The notes below the pieces were generated by a model, which was not told where the DNA came from, searched no databases, and saw nothing but the letters and a program-made list of their open reading frames with translations. From assembly GCA_037046735.1 (NCBI GenBank), contig JBAOHC010000021.1, forward strand, positions 124,001-188,000: DNA of 64,000 bases. The letters run 5' to 3'. Within the stretch, counting starts at the first letter, position 1. Every line of letters starts with the position of its first letter. The position numbers and the translations under genes were made by a program. Below, in pieces: positions 1 to 8,051 of this stretch. Source of the stretch: JADKAV01 sp037046735. GTDB taxonomy: Bacteria; Actinomycetota; Actinomycetes; S36-B12; UBA10799.

Positions 1-2
1 TC

Positions 3-3000
3 CATTCCGTGGGTGGGTACGGCACCATCGCGACCGGCAAACTGCTGACCGACATCCTCGCCGGCGTCCTGCAGATGCACTCCAAATCCGCACCTAAATA
101 CGGCTCCGAAAAGAGCGGTGCGCCGACCAACTACTACATCACGCTGAGCCCGGAACCCGTGCTGATCACCAACGCCGAACTCGAAGACGTCGAGATCGTG
201 GTGTCGCCTGACCATCGTGCGTTCATCCACGCGAATCCGCTCAAGGGCCTGGTGGAAGGCGGCACCTTCATCCTGCAGTCCGACCTGTCGCCGGAGGACG
301 TCTGGCGAGAGTTGCCACGGCACGCCCGGCGCACCATCCGCGACCGCCAGATCCGCTTCCTGGTCGTGGACGCATTCAAGGTGGCCAAGCGGCACGCCCC
401 GACCGCGGAGCTCGAAACCCGCATGATGGGCATCGCATTCATCGGAGCAGTCGTCGGTCACGTTGAGCAGATCGCCGGCGGCGCGTCCGAGGACGCCATC
501 GCCGAGAAGGTCCGCGCGCAGATCCTCAAGAAGTTCGGCAGCAAGGGTGACGCCGTCGTCGAGGGCAACATGGAGGTCATCCGGGAGGGGATGGAAGCCA
601 CCGAGGTCGTCGACTACGACACCCCGCTGTTCCTGGCGATCGATGAGGCCCCGCCGGTGACTCTGCGGCGTCCCGGGACCGCCTCGACGCAGATGTGCGC
701 CACAGCCGCGAGTACCGCCGGCCTGTTCGACCCGTCCTACTACGAGGATGCCACCGCCCGCCCGTTCCGGGAGGGCACGATCGGCGAGGCGCCAGTGCTG
801 CCGGGGGCCGGGCTGTTCATGCCCGCGGGCACAGCAGCATCCAAGGACAAGGGGCTGTTCCGCCGGACGGTGCCCCACTTCGACTTCTCCACGTGCACCG
901 GATGCATGGAGTGCGCCCTGGCGTGCCCCGACGCCGCGATCCCCAACACGATCCACGAGATCCACGATCTGATCCTGACCGGGATCAAGGAGATCGACGT
1001 CACCGAGGCGCAGCGGGATGCGCTGCGGGTCCACGTGTACACCCTCGCGGAGGGCGTGCGGGAGTCCTACCGGCAGGACAAGACCCCCCGCGCGTTCGCC
1101 GACATCGTCGCCGAGGTCGCGACTGGGATCGATGACGGGCAACCCACTCTGCGGCGCAACATCGAGCGACTGGTGGCGAAGCTGGCCACCTACCCGGTGG
1201 CCCGCACCCGGCCCTTCTTCGACGCGATGGAAAGCAGCGTCCCCGGCACCGGCGGGTTGTTCGCCGCCACGATCGACCCCTGGAAGTGCACAGGCTGTCT
1301 GGAGTGCATCGACGTCTGCGGGCCGGGTTCGTTGACCCCCACCGACGAGGACACCGACGTGCTCCTCGGGCTGCAGGACACGTTCGAGTTCATGACCGAA
1401 CTGCCGAACACCCCTGCTCGCTTCCTCGAGGACTCAGCGACCCCGGGCGGAGACCTCAAACGCCTCATGCTGGACCGGGACAACTTCTACGCCACGACCG
1501 GGGGCCATGGCGCGTGCCGTGGCTGCGGTGAGGTCACGGCGATCCGGCTGGTGATGGCCGCGAGCCATGCACTGGCCGACGACCGGCGGCGTGCCCACCA
1601 GCGCGACCTCGACGACCTCGTGGACCGCCTGCAGGCAAAGCTTGCGACTCTCACCGAGGAGCCCGCACGCCACCAGCGCGTGCAGGCGGCTCTGAACACT
1701 CTGCAGCGCAGGCTCTACCTCTATGAGGGCGGTCCGACCGGTAACGGTCCCGCTCCGGTGGTGGTCGCCAACGCCACCGGGTGCAGCAGCGTCTACGCCT
1801 CGACCATGCCCTACAACTCCTACAGTGATCCGTGGGTGAACAGCCTGTTCCAGGACAGTTCCCCGCTGGCCAAGGGGATCTTCGAGGGCATCGCCGCGCA
1901 ACTCACCGAGGATGTCCGCGCCTTGCGCATCGCAGCCCTCGAACTCGACGACGCCTACGACGAGGCCCGCGACGAGCGTGCCCTGCGGATCCTGTCCTGG
2001 GAGAAGTTCACCCCTGCTGAACTCGCGCTGCTGCCCACCATCATGAGCATCGGCGGCGACGGCGCGAGCTACGACATCGGCTTCGGTGCGATGTCGCGGG
2101 TACTGGCCAGCGACACTCCGCTGAAGATGCTGGTCCTGGACTCCGGGGCCTACTCCAACACCGGCGGCCAAGCCTCCACGTCGAGCTTCACCGGGCAGGA
2201 CTCCGATCTCTCACGGTTCGGTGGTTCGCACACCGGCAAGCATGAGGCGCGCAAGGAACTGGCCCTCATCGCCTCCTTCCACCCGCATGTGTATGCGTGC
2301 TCGACGAGCACGGCGTTCCACGGCCACTTCCTCGAGACGACCCTTGAGTACCTGGGCTACGACAAGGCGCCGGCCGTCATGAACGTCTACACCCCCTGCG
2401 GGTCCGAGCACGGCATTCCCGAATCGTCGTCCAACGCCCGGGCCCGGCTCGCCGTCGAGAGTCGCATGCATCCGCTGTTCGTGCATGACCCGCGCCGCGG
2501 CACCACCATGCACGACTGGTTCTCGATCGACGGCAACCCGGACGCGCAGTCGGCATGGACCACCAAGACGCTGGAGTACCTCGACGACTCCGGTGCCCTG
2601 CAGTTGCTGACCACACCCTTGACCCCGGCCGAGTTCGCACTCGGTGAGGTGCGGTTCAAGAAGCAGTTCCGTATCCTGCGGCCCGAGGAGCAGGCACTGG
2701 CCACCCCGATCGACGAGTACGTGGAACTGTCGGCGGAGCAACGCACCCAGCACGTGCCGTTCGTCTACGCGACCGATGACCAGCGGCACCTGATCAAGGT
2801 GGCCTGCTCGCACAAGATCGTCGCTCTGGTCGATGATCGGCGCCGGTACTGGCAGACATTGCAGTACCTGTCCGGGGTACACGAGGCGCAACTCACGGCA
2901 TTGCACCGCGCGGACATCGAAGACCTCCAGACGCGATTCGAAGAGGCCGCAGCGGCGCGCGAGACCTCCTTGGATGACATCGCGCGAGCCATGTCTGAGT

Positions 3001-3332
3001 TGGCGACTTCTAGCAGAGCACCAGCAGGAGCGGCTATGCCGGTCATGTCCTCTGCCGCCCCCAGGGCGGCCCCAACCGTCGCTGCGCCGGATGCGGCGGC
3101 GCACGGTCCGATCTGGCTCGACACCGCCGACGAGGCGCTGTGCAACGACTGCGGCACGTGTTACCAGGAACTCCCCCAGTTCTTCGCGAAGACCACGGTG
3201 GTCATCGACGGCGAGGCCCGCGTGATCGCGCGCATGATCCCGGGGGCAGCGCAGACGGTGGAAGTGACCCCCGACATCGCCAAACGGATCGATCGGGTGC
3301 GAGCCAACTGCGATGCGGAGATCATCCGATGA
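3..3332 (+). CDS. Pyruvate:ferredoxin oxidoreductase-type 2-oxoacid oxidoreductase (5' end outside window)
   Basis: The reading frame is already open at base 3 (HSVGGYGTIATGK), so the N-terminal pyrimidine-binding domain lies upstream of the window. Counting from the in-frame GTG at 9, one sees the gamma domain (about 1-200), a CTGCMECALACP cluster motif at 296, a second CTGCLECIDVC motif at 427, and the TPP-binding domain with GHGACRGCG near 500 and GDGASYDIGFG near 683. Family members oxidise pyruvate or another 2-oxoacid to acyl-CoA and CO2 and reduce ferredoxin or flavodoxin; the substrate cannot be read here. The two cluster motifs are about 130 residues apart, wider than the usual PFOR spacing, and a further Cys motif (CNDCGTC, 1045) sits in an extra C-terminal segment. 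Its stop overlaps the next start (ATGA), so the two products are probably made together. Confidence 0.93.
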   Translation, partial: HSVGGYGTIATGKLLTDILAGVLQMHSKSAPKYGSEKSGAPTNYYITLSPEPVLITNAELEDVEIVVSPDHRAFIHANPLKGLVEGGTFILQSDLSPEDVWRELPRHARRTIRDRQIRFLVVDAFKVAKRHAPTAELETRMMGIAFIGAVVGHVEQIAGGASEDAIAEKVRAQILKKFGSKGDAVVEGNMEVIREGMEATEVVDYDTPLFLAIDEAPPVTLRRPGTASTQMCATAASTAGLFDPSYYEDATARPFREGTIGEAPVLPGAGLFMPAGTAASKDKGLFRRTVPHFDFSTCTGCMECALACPDAAIPNTIHEIHDLILTGIKEIDVTEAQRDALRVHVYTLAEGVRESYRQDKTPRAFADIVAEVATGIDDGQPTLRRNIERLVAKLATYPVARTRPFFDAMESSVPGTGGLFAATIDPWKCTGCLECIDVCGPGSLTPTDEDTDVLLGLQDTFEFMTELPNTPARFLEDSATPGGDLKRLMLDRDNFYATTGGHGACRGCGEVTAIRLVMAASHALADDRRRAHQRDLDDLVDRLQAKLATLTEEPARHQRVQAALNTLQRRLYLYEGGPTGNGPAPVVVANATGCSSVYASTMPYNSYSDPWVNSLFQDSSPLAKGIFEGIAAQLTEDVRALRIAALELDDAYDEARDERALRILSWEKFTPAELALLPTIMSIGGDGASYDIGFGAMSRVLASDTPLKMLVLDSGAYSNTGGQASTSSFTGQDSDLSRFGGSHTGKHEARKELALIASFHPHVYACSTSTAFHGHFLETTLEYLGYDKAPAVMNVYTPCGSEHGIPESSSNARARLAVESRMHPLFVHDPRRGTTMHDWFSIDGNPDAQSAWTTKTLEYLDDSGALQLLTTPLTPAEFALGEVRFKKQFRILRPEEQALATPIDEYVELSAEQRTQHVPFVYATDDQRHLIKVACSHKIVALVDDRRRYWQTLQYLSGVHEAQLTALHRADIEDLQTRFEEAAAARETSLDDIARAMSELATSSRAPAGAAMPVMSSAAPRAAPTVAAPDAAAHGPIWLDTADEALCNDCGTCYQELPQFFAKTTVVIDGEARVIARMIPGAAQTVEVTPDIAKRIDRVRANCDAEIIR

Positions 3333-6034
3333 CCGCCGAGCTCGACTATCAAGTTGAGTTGCTGCGCAGACGACTGGTCAGCGACCCGCGCGCCTTCCGT
3401 GAGGTGTTCATCTCCGAGGGGATGCAGGCCGTGGCCTGGGAGTTCCAGCAGCCCGAGTTGGGCGCGGAGTTCACCGATCGCATGTGGTCCATGCTGGTGC
3501 GCGGCGACGATGCGAGCACCCTGCTGATGCGGTTCGTGTGGAACCTTCCCCTGTCAGGCAAGCGCAAATTCATCCGCGCCCTGGACACACATCTGTCGCA
3601 GCGCTACCCGATGTTCGAGGGCCTGTCGCAAGGCTGGCCCGCGCACAGTTGCATCGAGCCGTACGTGCGCGACGCCGACCAGCGCGCTGAGGACTTCGGC
3701 CTGGTGAACCAGGGTTTCCTGGGATACCTGGAGCTGGGATACACCCAGCAAGAGGTCGACTTGATCGTGTGGCTCGAGGTGCTGCGCGACAAGCAGTGCG
3801 AGGAGAAGCCCTGCGAGCTCGGGGTGTTCCTGGCCGAGTGCCGTGAACCCACCGGCGGCTGCCCGGTGGCCATCCACATTCCGCAGGTGATCGAGTTGAT
3901 CGGCACGGGTCGGTTCCAGGAAGCGCTGGAGCTGCTGGAATCCAGCAATCCGCTGCCGGACGTGACGGGTCGGGTCTGCCCGCAGGAGCTGCAGTGTCAG
4001 GGGGTGTGTATCCAGAAGAAGCCGATCGCAATCGGCCAGCTCGAGTGGTACCTGCCCGAACGCGAGAAACGGATCGATCCACAGGGCACCGCCCGACGTT
4101 TGGCACGGGTCCGCGATCCGTGGGAGCGGGCGACGCACCCGCCGGTGGCCATCATCGGGTCGGGTCCATCAGGCCTCATCAACGCCTATCTGCTGGCTGC
4201 CCAGGGCTTCCCGGTGACGGTCTTCGAGGCATTCCACGCCCTCGGCGGGGTGCTGCGGTACGGCATCCCCGAGTTCCGCCTGCCCAATGAGCTGATCGAC
4301 GACGTCGTGGCGAAGATCCGGATGCTCGGCGGGCGGTTCGTGATGAACTTCGTGGTCGGCAAGACGGCGACCCTGCAGGACCTGCGCGATGCCGGCTTCG
4401 CCCGGATCTTCGTGGGCACCGGGGCAGGGCTGCCGCGGTTCATGAACGTTCCCGGCGAACACCTGCTCAACGTGATGTCGGCCAACGAATTCCTGACCCG
4501 GGTCAACCTCATGCAGGGGCTGCGGGCCGACTTCGAAACCCCGCTGCCCGAGACCGACGGCAAGGAGATCCTGGTCATCGGGGGCGGCAACACCGCGATG
4601 GATGCCGCCCGCACCGCGCGGCGACTGGGCGGCCACGTGACGATCGTGTACCGACGCACCCAGGCGGAGATGCCCGCGCGGGTGGAGGAGCAGCACCACG
4701 CCCTGGAGGAGGGCATCGTGTTCGAGGAGTTGCGCTCACCGATCGAGTTCATCGGCAATGACCGCGGCTTCGTGGCTGCCGCGACCCTCGACCAGATGGA
4801 ACTCGGCGAGCCTGATGACTCCGGGCGCCGTCGCCCTGTGTCCACCGGGCGCACGGAAACGAAGCGCGCGGATCTGGTCATCATGGCCCTGGGCAACGCA
4901 TCGAATCCGATCATCAAGGATTCCGAGCCGCGGCTGGAGACCTCAAAGTGGGGCACGATCAATCTGGCGCATGAGGGCTCGCAGGAGACCACGCTGGACG
5001 GCGTCTACACCGGCGGCGACGCCGCACGCGGCGGCTCCACCGCAATTCTGGCGGCAGGCGACGGTCAGTCCGCCGCCCGCGAGATCCTGGCCATCGACGA
5101 TCTGACACCCGAGGTGATCTCCGATTCCGTGCAGCGAGCGCGCGACTACACCGACCTGGCCAACACAGAGGCCACCATCGTGGCCCGCACGGAACTCAGC
5201 GACGGCATCGTCGAGTTCACGGTGCGCGCGCCGTTGGTCGCCCGCTCGGCCCAAGCCGGGCAGTTCGTGCGGGTGCTGCCCGCCCCCGACGGTGAGCTCA
5301 TTCCGCTCACCCTGGCGGACTGGGATGGCGCCAAGGGCACGATCTGCCTCGTCGTGCAGGGGGTGGGAACCAGCAGCATTGAGATCAACCGGATGGGCGT
5401 CGGCGACGTCTTCACGGGAGTCGCAGGACCGCTGGGGCGGCCCAGCGAGATCACCCGCCATGACCAGGGAACGGTGGTCTTCACCGCTGGCGGCCTCGGC
5501 CTGCCGCCGGTGTACCCGATCATGCGAGCGCATCTGCTGGCCGGCAACCATGTGACGCTGATCAGCGGTTTCCGCAGTGCGGACCTGATGTTCTGGACCG
5601 GTCCGGGCGAGCGGATCGAGACGCTGCGCGCGGAGTTCAGCGATCAGCTCGACGTCGTGTACACGACCAACGATGGGTCGTTCGGCACTCCTGGCTTCGT
5701 GACGGGCCCCCTGGAGGAGTTGCTTCAGCAGAAGCGGGTTGCCGAGGTCGTCACCATCGGGCCGCCGATGATGATGCGTGCGGTCAGTGACCTCAGCCTG
5801 CGATACGAGACGCCCTGCGTGGCCAGCCTGAACTCGATCATGGTGGATGCCACCGGCATGTGCGGAGCGTGCATGGTGCCGGTCGTCATCGAGGGCAAAG
5901 CCGTGCGCAAGCACGCGTGCATCGACGGACCCGAGATCAACTCCCACATCATCGAGTGGGACAAGTTCCTACCCCGCTTCAACCAGTTCAGCGCGCAGGA
6001 GAAGGCCAGCCGCGTCCGGCACGGGTTGGCCTGA
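3329..6034 (+). CDS. Fused GltD/NfnB-like and NfnA-like NAD(P)-ferredoxin oxidoreductase
   Basis: This 901-residue chain joins two proteins that are usually separate. Residues about 150-240 form the Fe-S domain of the GltD family (Cys at 157 and 217 onward, CPQELQCQGVC). A FAD Rossmann motif GSGPSG follows at 277 and an NAD(P) motif GGGNTAMDAA near 416. From about 600 to the end there is a ferredoxin-NADP-reductase/PyrK-like module with a [2Fe-2S] signature CGAC at 845-848 and Cys 864. In the NfnAB complex these parts exchange electrons between ferredoxin, NADH and NADPH. Encoded after the oxoacid:ferredoxin oxidoreductase with a 4-base overlap, it could pass reduced-ferredoxin electrons to NAD(P)+; bifurcation is inference. 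The ATG at 3329 was chosen because upstream in-frame sequence lies inside the preceding gene. A fused order of GltD part first, then the reductase, is known as an annotated family. Confidence 0.88.
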   Translation: MTAELDYQVELLRRRLVSDPRAFREVFISEGMQAVAWEFQQPELGAEFTDRMWSMLVRGDDASTLLMRFVWNLPLSGKRKFIRALDTHLSQRYPMFEGLSQGWPAHSCIEPYVRDADQRAEDFGLVNQGFLGYLELGYTQQEVDLIVWLEVLRDKQCEEKPCELGVFLAECREPTGGCPVAIHIPQVIELIGTGRFQEALELLESSNPLPDVTGRVCPQELQCQGVCIQKKPIAIGQLEWYLPEREKRIDPQGTARRLARVRDPWERATHPPVAIIGSGPSGLINAYLLAAQGFPVTVFEAFHALGGVLRYGIPEFRLPNELIDDVVAKIRMLGGRFVMNFVVGKTATLQDLRDAGFARIFVGTGAGLPRFMNVPGEHLLNVMSANEFLTRVNLMQGLRADFETPLPETDGKEILVIGGGNTAMDAARTARRLGGHVTIVYRRTQAEMPARVEEQHHALEEGIVFEELRSPIEFIGNDRGFVAAATLDQMELGEPDDSGRRRPVSTGRTETKRADLVIMALGNASNPIIKDSEPRLETSKWGTINLAHEGSQETTLDGVYTGGDAARGGSTAILAAGDGQSAAREILAIDDLTPEVISDSVQRARDYTDLANTEATIVARTELSDGIVEFTVRAPLVARSAQAGQFVRVLPAPDGELIPLTLADWDGAKGTICLVVQGVGTSSIEINRMGVGDVFTGVAGPLGRPSEITRHDQGTVVFTAGGLGLPPVYPIMRAHLLAGNHVTLISGFRSADLMFWTGPGERIETLRAEFSDQLDVVYTTNDGSFGTPGFVTGPLEELLQQKRVAEVVTIGPPMMMRAVSDLSLRYETPCVASLNSIMVDATGMCGACMVPVVIEGKAVRKHACIDGPEINSHIIEWDKFLPRFNQFSAQEKASRVRHGLA

Positions 6035-6064
6035 AGTTCCTGCGCGTTTACGTTGTGGATCTTG

Positions 6065-6498
6065 ATGTACCCCCTCTGCGCACTCGCCGCGGCCATCGTC
6101 GCCGTGGTGATGGCTTTGACGACGGTGCCCGCAGTCGCCACACCGATCCCGGCACCTCCACGAGTCCCGGATGCCGGCCACGCGCTCTCCGCCGTACATA
6201 AGAAGCGCTGCGCCAAGAGGCACCGCAAGAATCGCACATGCAAGGCGGCTGGTGGGACATCTCCTACTACGACGGCAACGCCGACGGCTGGTACGACGCG
6301 ATGGGGTTCGACCTGAATCCCATCGACAACATCATGGACTCCTGGTACTCACTGCAGCAGCCAGTCACCGCGAGCGTCTCCCCGCTCGTCTCGGAGAACG
6401 TCGTCACCATGAACCTCATCAGGACGCAGGACCCTTGGGCGCAGCGGGACCCATGGGGCACCTGGGCGGGGAATGCTGCCAACGATCCGCTCTACTGA
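6065..6498 (+). pseudogene. Small secreted protein, apparently frameshifted
   Basis: From ATG 6065 the frame encodes a hydrophobic signal-like N-terminus (about 25 residues, ending near AVATP) and a basic stretch KKRCAKRHRKNRTCK, then degenerates and stops at 6316. In another frame from 6238 to 6498 a well-composed acidic and aromatic stretch begins (GGWWDISYYDGNADGWYD), containing a DGNADG segment like a calcium-binding loop. Reading both as one protein needs a -1 (or +2) shift between about 6238 and 6250. It may be a broken gene, a missing base in the assembly, or two overlapping small ORFs; no Shine-Dalgarno site is evident for either part. I do not recognise a family. A 10-bp palindrome GGGCTAGCCC lies right after the stop. 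Confidence 0.45.
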
Positions 6499-6508
6499 CG
6501 GGCTAGCC

Positions 6509-6647
6509 CTCCACATCTGGTTGGAGAACCGGCGAACGAGCGCAATTCCAACCACAGACACGCCGACATTCGGTCATATCGGACACGGAACGCGGCGTGT
6601 CCCTGCGCATTTGGTTGATCTTGGTCGGGTGCCAACCAGATGTGGCG
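6509..6647. repeat. 139-bp four-arm palindromic element, copy 1
   Basis: The outer arms CCACATCTGGTTGG (6511-6524) and CCAACCAGATGTGG (6632-6645) are perfect reverse complements. Degenerate inner arms start with CAACCA at 6549 and end with TGGTTG at 6612-6617, and an inner pair GACACGCCG (6557-6565) and CGGCGTGTC (6593-6601) pairs perfectly. The element aligns without gaps to 32939-33077: arms fall at offsets 0, 40, 103 and 124 in both. It fills almost the entire gap between the broken secreted gene and the next small ORF. I see no ORF in it. Confidence 0.8.
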
Positions 6648-6664
6648 ACAGAATGCGCTTACCC

Positions 6665-6669
6665 GGGTA
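6665..6669 (+). promoter_or_regulatory. GGGTA box, possible -10 element of a stress-sigma (SigB/SigF-type) promoter
   Basis: GGGTA lies 10 bases before the ATG of the 39-residue ORF at 6680. The same box at nearly the same distance precedes the two other short acidic ORFs (9337 and 11072). Actinobacterial SigB/SigF promoters have a GGGTA-type -10 box. A convincing -35 box is not visible at the expected distance, so this is suggestive only. Confidence 0.35.
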
Positions 6670-6679
6670 GAGGACCCGC

Positions 6680-6799
6680 ATGAGTGAGACATCTCCCAGC
6701 TACAGCGCACCGATGCACGACGCCGACGACCTGCAGTCCGTCGAGGAGCAGTTCGACACCGAACCCGCTGGGACTGTCCCCGTCGACGACGAGGACTGA
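6680..6799 (+). CDS. Short acidic protein, 39 residues
   Basis: ATG 6680 to TGA 6797-6799 encodes a very acidic peptide beginning MSETSPSYSAPMHDADD and ending PVDDED, with no Cys, no membrane segment and no recognisable domain. Its leader (GGGTA, 10 bases, ATGAG) matches those of the short ORFs at 9337 and 11072, which is the main reason to believe it is translated. AGAGGA just upstream could also serve as a ribosome binding site. Function unknown. Confidence 0.5.
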   Translation: MSETSPSYSAPMHDADDLQSVEEQFDTEPAGTVPVDDED

Positions 6800-6834
6800 C
6801 CAGCGTTTCCGCTCCGGGCGGTAACCTCAACGGT

Positions 6835-7659
6835 GTGCTCCCCCATGTGACCGCGACGCGTTACGTGACGCCGTTACGGGAGGGCGGGTCACTACCCGGG
6901 TTGATGGAGGCCGACGACCTCGGCACCTACGTCGTCAAGTTCCACGCCGCCGGGCAGGGTCGCAAGGCGCTCGTGGCCGAGGTGATCGCTGGTCGCATTG
7001 CCCGTGGCTTGGGTTTGCGGGTGCCCGATCTTGTGACCGTTGAGGTCGACGCCGTGCTGGCCAATGGCGAGCCGGATCAGGAAGTGCAGGATCTCCTGCG
7101 ACGAAGTGCGGGGCTCAACCTCGGGATCGACTTCCTGCCGGGCGCCCTCGACTTCGATCCGGTGGCCTTCCCTCTCGATGCGCAAGAGGCAGGCCGGGTC
7201 CTCTGGTTCGACGCGCTGGTCGCGAATATGGACAGGTCGAGACGAAACCCCAATCTGCTCCAGTGGCAGCAGCTGTGGCTGATCGACCACGGCGCCACCC
7301 TGACGTTCCATCATCGATGGGAGACCGCCACGGCCAGCGACACCCGTCCGTACGACGCCACGGACCACGTCCTGCTGGGAAGTAATCCAGACGTGCTTGG
7401 TGCCAATGATGAATTCGCCGATGCAGTGACACGTGAGCTCGTGGACGATGCCGTGAGCGACGTGCCGGAGCTGTGGCTCGCAGAGGAACCGGGATTCCGG
7501 GACGTCGAAGCCGTCCGGGCCGCTTACGCTGAACGACTGCTGGCGCGCTTCGCCGCACGCGAACTGTGGTTGCCAGCCCTCCTGGAGGCCGTCGCCCGGC
7601 CACCGGCCCCGCGCCGTGTGCAGGGACGACCTGATTGGCTCGGTGGCAGCAGTGGCTGA
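6835..7659 (+). CDS. HipA-like kinase family protein
   Basis: The 274-residue product resembles the HipA-related kinase family found next to DUF3037 proteins: a glycine-poor N-terminal lobe with YVVKFHAAGQGRKALVAEVI (a nucleotide-binding Lys region), then WFDALVANMDRSRRNPNLL and LWLIDHGATLTF, which correspond to the catalytic loop Asp/Asn and the metal-binding Asp of HipA-fold kinases. It lacks the HipB-type partner and is followed, with a 17-base overlap, by a DUF3037 protein. GTG 6835 was chosen because homology-like sequence starts at once. The substrate is unknown; a toxin role like that of HipA is possible but not shown. Confidence 0.75.
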   Translation: MLPHVTATRYVTPLREGGSLPGLMEADDLGTYVVKFHAAGQGRKALVAEVIAGRIARGLGLRVPDLVTVEVDAVLANGEPDQEVQDLLRRSAGLNLGIDFLPGALDFDPVAFPLDAQEAGRVLWFDALVANMDRSRRNPNLLQWQQLWLIDHGATLTFHHRWETATASDTRPYDATDHVLLGSNPDVLGANDEFADAVTRELVDDAVSDVPELWLAEEPGFRDVEAVRAAYAERLLARFAARELWLPALLEAVARPPAPRRVQGRPDWLGGSSG

Positions 7660-8032
7660 GACCCGGGTCCCGTTCGAGTACGCGATCCTGCGGGTCGTGC
7701 CTCGCGTCGAGCGCGGTGAGTCGATGAATGCCGGCGTGCTGCTGTACTGCCGCGCCTTGGACTTTCTCGGATCCCGCATCCTGCTGGATCGGCAACGCCT
7801 GGCCTCCCTGGATCCGGCCTCGGACGCCGACCAGATCGAAAGGGCGCTGGCTGCAGCGGCCGACTGCACCCCACAGCAGGACGACGACATCGGCAAGCGA
7901 TTCCGGTGGCTGACCGCGCCACGCAGCACGGTTGTCCAGCCAGGCCCCATCCACACCGGCCTGACTCACGACCCCGACGCCGACCTCGCTCGGTTGCTGG
8001 CAGTGTTGGTGGAGCCTCCCCACTCGCGCTGA
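7643..8032 (+). CDS. DUF3037 family protein
   Basis: The protein (about 129 residues) starts MAAVAETRVPFEYAILRVVP and contains ERGESMNAGVLLYC, the recognisable core of DUF3037. It overlaps the end of the HipA-like kinase gene, and this pair is found together in many bacteria, so the two probably act as a unit. GTG at 7643 or 7652 could be the start; an upstream GTG at 7616 would give an N-terminus without family similarity. No membrane segment or metal motif is visible. The molecular function of the family is not established. Confidence 0.75.
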   Translation: MAAVAETRVPFEYAILRVVPRVERGESMNAGVLLYCRALDFLGSRILLDRQRLASLDPASDADQIERALAAAADCTPQQDDDIGKRFRWLTAPRSTVVQPGPIHTGLTHDPDADLARLLAVLVEPPHSR

Positions 8033-8051
8033 GGGCCACCCCCGGACGTTT

